Assembly: GCF_001767255.1 (NCBI RefSeq) | Contig: NZ_CP017639.1 | Location: 454,863 to 518,862 of the forward strand | Source of the DNA: Corynebacterium sp. NML98-0116 | GTDB lineage: Bacteria; Actinomycetota; Actinomycetes; Mycobacteriales; Mycobacteriaceae | Length of the DNA stretch: 64,000 nt | Direction of reading: 5' to 3' | Shown here: positions 59,873-64,000 of the stretch, in pieces | Numbering within the stretch: the first letter of the stretch is position 1 | How the letters are laid out: every line of letters begins with the position of its first letter | The notes under the pieces: generated by a model | The model's input: the letters and a program-made list of their open reading frames with translations, nothing else | What the model was told of the DNA's origin: nothing | Database searches by the model: none | Position numbers and translations under genes: made by a program

Positions 59873-59907
59873 AGGAACCAGCGTACCCACGGTGCATATT
59901 GGTATGC

Positions 59908-61269
59908 ATGCAACAACTCACCACTGCCCAACGAAGCTACGTCCGGAAAGTTGCGGGCGTCGCCGCGCTGGGCGGGCTGCTCTTCGGCTACGACACCGGC
60001 GTGATGAGCGGCGCGCTGCTCTACATCACCCCCGAATTCCAGCTCACCCCAGGGCAAGAAGGGCTTGTGACCTCGATGTTGCTCGTCGGTGCCGCGGTCG
60101 GCGCGCTCAGCGGCGGAGCGATCGCGGACAGGCTCGGCCGCAAACGCACCTTAATAATGGGCGGCCTCGTGTTCATCGCGGGCTCGCTGTGGTGCGCGCT
60201 TGCGGGGTCGGTGGAAGCACTCGCGGCGGCCCGAACGTTCTTAGGGGTCGGTGTCGGCGGAGTGTCTATCGTGGCGCCGATGTACATCTCGGAGATGGTG
60301 CCCGCCCGGGTGCGCGGCAAGATGGTGTCACTGAACACGCTGATGATTGTGGTGGGGCAGCTGCTCGCGTACTCCGTGAACTCCGCACTCGCCTCGACCG
60401 GCAGCTGGCAGCTGATGCTCGGACTCGCCGCAGTCCCCGGAGCCGCCCTGGCCGTCGGCATGGCATTCCTGCCTGAAACGCCCCTGTGGCTCGCCCGCCA
60501 CCAGCGTATCGACGCAGCCCTCACCATCGGCGACCGAGTCGGCATGACGCGTGAAGAACTCACCCTCGAAACCACCGAAGACGCCGAGCTTCGCGCCCAG
60601 CGCGGCGGCGAGTGGGCCCGCCTGCGTAACGTTCGATGGCTACGCATGACCGTGCTGATCGCCGCGCTGCTCGGCATCACGCAGCAGGTCACGGGCGTGA
60701 ACGCCATCGTCTACTTCGCGCCAACGATGATGAACAAAGTCGGCCTCTCCACCGAAAACGCCGTCTACACCTCTATGGTGATTGGGCTCGTCTCCGTCGT
60801 CGCGTGCTGGGTCGGACTGCAGGTCATCGACAGGATCGGCCGCAAACGACTACTGCTCATCGGCCTGAGCGGCAACGTCATCTTCCTTTTCGCGCTCACG
60901 CTCACGTACCGCGCCGCGGAAAACAACGCCGCACTCGCGTGGGTCTCACTCGCCTGCATGGCGCTGTTCATCGCGTCGCAGCAAGCAGCAGTCTCGCCCA
61001 CGACCTGGCTGCTTATCTCCGAGCTGGTCCCGCCACAAATCCGCGGCGCCGGCATGGGCCTCGCAGGACTCGCACTGTGGGTCATGAACTGGATCGTCGC
61101 CCAGTTCTTCCTCCCACTTGTCGACGCCCTCTCCGCCACCGCCACCTTCTCCATCTTCATCATCTGTGGCATCCTTGCAGCAGGATTCGTCCGCTACTTC
61201 GTCCCCGAAACAATGAACCGGAGTCTGGACGAAGTGGCGTCGGAAATGGAGCAACGCTACACCAAGTAG
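59908..61269 (+). CDS. Sugar/inositol transporter of the MFS (sugar porter family)
   Basis: 453 residues with 12 membrane helices. Sugar-porter marks: [89 protein letters not shown] and the C-terminal [11 protein letters not shown]. It resembles IolT/XylE-type proton symporters of myo-inositol or hexoses; the substrate is not fixed. CATATT (59895-59900) lies 7 bases before the ATG. It is divergent from nadE, 35 bases away. Confidence 0.9.
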   Translation: MQQLTTAQRSYVRKVAGVAALGGLLFGYDTGVMSGALLYITPEFQLTPGQEGLVTSMLLVGAAVGALSGGAIADRLGRKRTLIMGGLVFIAGSLWCALAGSVEALAAARTFLGVGVGGVSIVAPMYISEMVPARVRGKMVSLNTLMIVVGQLLAYSVNSALASTGSWQLMLGLAAVPGAALAVGMAFLPETPLWLARHQRIDAALTIGDRVGMTREELTLETTEDAELRAQRGGEWARLRNVRWLRMTVLIAALLGITQQVTGVNAIVYFAPTMMNKVGLSTENAVYTSMVIGLVSVVACWVGLQVIDRIGRKRLLLIGLSGNVIFLFALTLTYRAAENNAALAWVSLACMALFIASQQAAVSPTTWLLISELVPPQIRGAGMGLAGLALWVMNWIVAQFFLPLVDALSATATFSIFIICGILAAGFVRYFVPETMNRSLDEVASEMEQRYTK

Positions 61270-61301
61270 CACCGGCGTTTTGGTTTCCCCACGTGATGGG
61301 G

Positions 61302-61346
61302 TAATATAACGCGACGTGTCGCGACCAGACTGTTTCCAGTGGTCGC
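61302..61346 (+). promoter_or_regulatory. rpmJ promoter and 5'-leader hairpin
   Basis: TAATATAAC (61302-61310) is a good -10 region. The transcript would begin close to GCGACCA (61321-61327), which pairs perfectly with TGGTCGC (61340-61346), leaving ~25 bases to the AAAGGAG site. A regulatory role is possible. Confidence 0.5.
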
Positions 61347-61383
61347 ACGAAGATGAAGATCCTCGATTAGAAAGGAGCGCCCG

Positions 61384-61506
61384 ATGAAGGTCCGCAAGTC
61401 GCTTCGGTCGCTGAAGAACAAGCCGGGCGCCCAGGTTGTGCGCCGCCGTGGCAAGGTTTACGTCCTGAACAAGAAGGAGCCACGCTTCAAGGCTCGTCAG
61501 GGCTAA
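61384..61506 (+). CDS. rpmJ: Ribosomal protein L36, zinc-free type
   Basis: 40 residues: [20 protein letters not shown], then [20 protein letters not shown]. It has none of the CxxC...CxxxxH ligands of the zinc form, so it is the C-minus paralogue (ykgO/rpmJ2 type) that many bacteria make when zinc is low. AAAGGAG precedes the ATG by seven bases. It is followed directly by a terminator. Confidence 0.96.
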   Translation: MKVRKSLRSLKNKPGAQVVRRRGKVYVLNKKEPRFKARQG

Positions 61507-61519
61507 TTCAGCACTCGTG

Positions 61520-61548
61520 AAAACCCGCACCTCGTGTGCGGGTTTTTT
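61520..61548 (+). terminator. Terminator after rpmJ
   Basis: AAAACCCGCAC pairs with GTGCGGGTTTT around CTCGT and runs into TTTTTT. Confidence 0.93.
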
Positions 61549-61575
61549 CGTGCCCAGGGCACTAGGGTGGTGGAG

Positions 61576-62415
61576 GTGAAACGAGCATGCTGCGCCCTCC
61601 TCGCCGTGACCGCCCTCGGGGCCTGCGGGACACCCACTAACGACGCCCCGCCGACCATCACCGTCACCTCAACGACAACGCACCCGAACGCTCAGCCGCC
61701 TGTACCAGTTGACGAGCCGGTGGGCGAAGTGGGCGTCGATAAGCTGCTCTCCACTATCGCCGACGAAGTTGCCAACCAGTTCGGAGGCACCGTCGCCGTC
61801 GCCGCGGGCGGCGTAGGAAGCAGCGACGACCCAGCGATGCCAGCCTGGTCCACCATCAAAGTCCCACTCGCAGTCGCCGCGTACCGCGTGGCGCCCGACA
61901 CCGCGCAGCTCGCAGCACCCGCCGCGATCACCGCCTCAGACAACGACGCCGCGCTACAACTCTGGAACGCCCTGCCACCCGGCGCCGGAGACACCGTCTT
62001 GACCGAGGGCGGCGTACCAAAAACCATCAACACCGAACGCATCCGGCCCGAGTTCTCAACCTTCGGCCAAACCATGCTCACCGCCGCCGAGGAATCCACT
62101 TTCATGTCCAATCTGAGCTGCCTGAGCGACGCCGACCCCGTCCTTGAGTTGATGGGGCAAATCGTGCCTGGGCAGGACTACGGCCTCGGCCAGCTTCCCA
62201 ATGCGCGGTTCAAAGGCGGGTGGGGGCCCTCGGAGACTGGTGGATACGAAGTGCGCCAGATGGGACTCGTGTCAAATTCCGCAGAGCAGGACGTTGCTTT
62301 GGCTTTGGTCGTTGTCCCCGCCGACGGCAGTTACCAAACCGGCCAAGCCATGGCCAACGCCGTTGCAGAACGGCTCCGGAGCCAGCTGGATCAGCTGCCG
62401 GTTGCGGTGTGCTGA
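61576..62415 (+). CDS. Lipoprotein with beta-lactamase/transpeptidase-like fold
   Basis: 279 residues from GTG 61576. The signal peptide ends in lipobox ALGAC, followed by a threonine/proline linker. The serine-hydrolase motifs of class A beta-lactamase-like proteins are visible: STIK (SxxK) in MPAWSTIKVPLAVAAY, SDND (SxN) in ASDNDAALQLW and KGGWG (KTG-like) in ARFKGGWGPSETGG. It may bind peptidoglycan or penicillin; hydrolysis of beta-lactams is not shown. TAGGGT (61563-61568) lies 7 bases before the GTG. Confidence 0.8.
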   Translation: MKRACCALLAVTALGACGTPTNDAPPTITVTSTTTHPNAQPPVPVDEPVGEVGVDKLLSTIADEVANQFGGTVAVAAGGVGSSDDPAMPAWSTIKVPLAVAAYRVAPDTAQLAAPAAITASDNDAALQLWNALPPGAGDTVLTEGGVPKTINTERIRPEFSTFGQTMLTAAEESTFMSNLSCLSDADPVLELMGQIVPGQDYGLGQLPNARFKGGWGPSETGGYEVRQMGLVSNSAEQDVALALVVVPADGSYQTGQAMANAVAERLRSQLDQLPVAVC

Positions 62416-62430
62416 TCGTTTGATGAGGGT

Positions 62431-62816
62431 GTCCGCGGGGCGGACAAACAGCTGGCGAAGCTTGGCTCAACCCACCTCTCCATAAGTAAGGTTTCCGCGG
62501 GGCGGACACCACTTTGTGAATTGCATCGGCGAAGCATGCGTTCCGCGGGGCGGACTACTCGCCGGTTAGTGCAGGCCAACCTTATTTACTGTCCGCCGCG
62601 CGGACACCAACAAAGCTCTAGTCGACTCCAGTAGCATTCCGCGGCGCGGACACTTCGAGCCCTTTGCGACGGCCTTGTTCACAGTCCGCCGCGCGGATAC
62701 CACTTCGTGATCTCTACCGCCGATTCCCGTATTCCGCCGCGCGGACACCCACTCACACACCCGTGCTCGAAGGTGGGCGTCGAAAAGCCAACCCCCACAC
62801 TGTCCGCCGCGCGGAC
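62431..62816. repeat. Array of eight 15-bp palindromes with 31-35-base spacers
   Basis: Copies at 62431, 62493, 62541, 62591, 62637, 62684, 62732 and 62802, each 15 bases with the form (G/T)TCCGC-NNN-GCGGA(C/T). The centre is GGG in copies 1-3, CGC in copies 4 and 6-8, and GGC in copy 5. Five of the seven spacers are 31-35 bases and unlike one another; the end spacers are 47 and 55. From copy 3 on, the first base alternates T, G, T, G, T, G. Most copies are followed by ACAC or ACACC. There is no gene in this stretch. Confidence 0.92.
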
Positions 62817-62902
62817 ACCCACCAACAAATATTTGGATAAACCTCTTGACACTACCATTCGAACACGTATACTAAAAAACAACCAAGACACCAGGGGGAA
62901 CC

Positions 62903-64000
62903 ATGCACACCACCATCGACGCCGACACCATCATCAACGCCATCGTTGAAAGCGCACGCCTGTTCGCATACTCACACGCGGAAATACTGACCGCGATCGC
63001 CGAATTCGACACCCACAACCTTGCCGAAGCCTACGGGTGTGCCTCAACCGGGGCATGGCTTGCCAGAGTGTTAAAAATGAAACGCACCCGCGCCTACGAA
63101 TACGCCGCCGTCGCACGCAAACTCACAAGCTTTCCCACCATCCTCGACGCGCTGCGACAAGGAAGCATCGACTACACCAGTGTGCGCTACATGCTCGACT
63201 ACGCCACCGACACAAACCAACACGAACTCGTAGAAATAGCCGCCGAATCCGGCTACCAAGGCCTCGTACACGCCCTGGCAGGCGCAACCCCCACCGACAA
63301 ACAACCCCAGGATGCTGGTGAACACTGCGGGCTGACCATCCGCGAAGACGGCCAATACCTACGCGGCTGGTTTTGCATGAACGCTACCGACGGTGTGGCC
63401 TTTCAAGCAGCCCTGCGCGCAGGCGCACACGCCTATGCGGACGACAACGCGATGGATGAGGCGGATGCGCAGATGATGCGCTCGACCTTCGGGCTGCCAC
63501 CGGCACGATTAATGCTGCAATCACTGATGGGGATGGTGCACATGGTGCGCACCGGGGCCGCCACACACGCCACGATGGCACCAGCAGCACAAGTGATGGT
63601 GCATATGACATCAGATGGGCGAGCATTCTTGCCGAACCATATGGCGGCGCCTGCCGCACGGCTTGCCAATCTGGTAGATCATGCAGATTTGATGGGTGTG
63701 CTCTATGACGCCCAGGGGCAGGTGATTAGGTTTGGGCGCAAACGCAGGCTTGCAAGCCCGAAGCAGGTGCAGGTGTTGTTAGGGATGTGGGGGCATAAGT
63801 GTGCGGTGCCGGGGTGTGGGCATACCAGGTTCTTGCAGATGCATCATATTCGGGATTGGGCCGAAGGAGGTGCAACCGATATAGAAACTCTTGTGCCGTT
63901 GTGCTCGCGGTGTCATTCGTTGGTCACTGATGGGTTTATTCGGGTGGTCAAGCCTGGGCCTGTGTTGTATTTCCGGTTTGTAAGTGGTGAGCAGTGGGTG
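62903..64000 (+). CDS. DUF222-HNH endonuclease family protein (13E12-type), partial at 3' end
   Basis: 366 codons, open to the window edge. An N-terminal DUF222 helical domain (AEAYGCASTGAWLARVLKMKRTRAYEYAAVARKL) is followed after ~180 residues by a C-terminal HNH treble-clef: zinc-type Cys300/Cys305 (CAVPGC), His314-His315 (QMHHIRDWAEGG) and Cys334-Ser-Arg-Cys337-His338. The usual HNH asparagine position reads ETLVPLC, Thr in its place. Such proteins occur in many copies in actinobacteria and their function is unclear. ATG 62903 follows AGGGGG. The last third has a more relaxed codon use than the first part. The palindrome array ends 86 bases upstream. Confidence 0.88.
   Translation, partial: MHTTIDADTIINAIVESARLFAYSHAEILTAIAEFDTHNLAEAYGCASTGAWLARVLKMKRTRAYEYAAVARKLTSFPTILDALRQGSIDYTSVRYMLDYATDTNQHELVEIAAESGYQGLVHALAGATPTDKQPQDAGEHCGLTIREDGQYLRGWFCMNATDGVAFQAALRAGAHAYADDNAMDEADAQMMRSTFGLPPARLMLQSLMGMVHMVRTGAATHATMAPAAQVMVHMTSDGRAFLPNHMAAPAARLANLVDHADLMGVLYDAQGQVIRFGRKRRLASPKQVQVLLGMWGHKCAVPGCGHTRFLQMHHIRDWAEGGATDIETLVPLCSRCHSLVTDGFIRVVKPGPVLYFRFVSGEQWV

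Noticed and set aside
62431..62816. CRISPR array
   Set aside because: Spacing is CRISPR-like, but the repeats are only ~15 bases and symmetric, vary at the centre, and no cas gene or leader is present in the window.

Overview
The window is a stretch of chromosome from a Corynebacterium-like actinobacterium. The evidence is gene order and content: otsA-thrE, the PhoR/PhoS two-component system, the purDBC-purSQL-purFM cluster, mshD (mycothiol synthesis), pstSCAB-phoU, an acetate CoA-transferase, cydABDC, cysE-cysK, ramA-murA and a 16S-23S-5S rRNA operon. The high G+C coding bias and the many start codons placed just behind a TANNNT promoter hexamer fit the same group. No species is claimed.

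Layout. 1-2063: start of trehalose-6-phosphate synthase (otsA, cut by the window edge), a lysine-tailed basic protein and the threonine exporter. 2109-5883: a DUF364 gene that runs into a tRNA-Thr gene, then the phosphate-sensing pair and a HIT protein. 5914-19576: purine synthesis (purD, purB, purC, purS-purQ-purL, purF-purM) interleaved with oligopeptidase B, an acyl-CoA thioesterase, a lipoprotein and a sterol-carrier-like protein. 19585-24740: a composite inverted-repeat element, DUF3073, YgfZ, PabC, a nitrobindin-like protein, an LmeA-like protein and MshD. 24741-29358: Pst phosphate uptake and PhoU. 29402-37926: Dus, CoA-transferase and the cytochrome bd operon. 38108-38976: five tRNA genes with a perfect 27-bp inverted repeat among them. 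39043-43318: GNAT protein, CysE, CysK, RamA, MurA. 43319-49321: rRNA operon. 49428-59872: paired fluoride channels, a Na+/alanine symporter, phosphoglucomutase, a MauE-DsbA redox pair, tRNA-Ala, pullulanase, a truncated second tRNA-Ala fused to a pseudouridine synthase gene, Ogt, fructosamine kinase and NadE. 59908-64000: sugar transporter, zinc-free ribosomal protein L36, a beta-lactamase-fold lipoprotein, an array of eight palindromic repeats and a DUF222-HNH nuclease gene open to the window edge.

How the genes fit together. PhoR/PhoS probably control pstSCAB; purine genes form several transcription units; RamA may control the acetate CoA-transferase; pullulanase and phosphoglucomutase both act in glycogen/alpha-glucan and glucose-phosphate metabolism.

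The observations most worth a second look are (i) the regularly spaced palindrome array next to the HNH gene, (ii) the tRNA-Ala remnant that supplies the new C-terminus of an RluA-type enzyme, (iii) the perfect inverted repeat between tRNA-Lys and tRNA-Glu, (iv) the composite repeat after purM, and (v) the very consistent leaderless-promoter spacing, including back-to-back promoters that share their -10 bases. No transposase, prophage, plasmid origin or Cas gene was seen.
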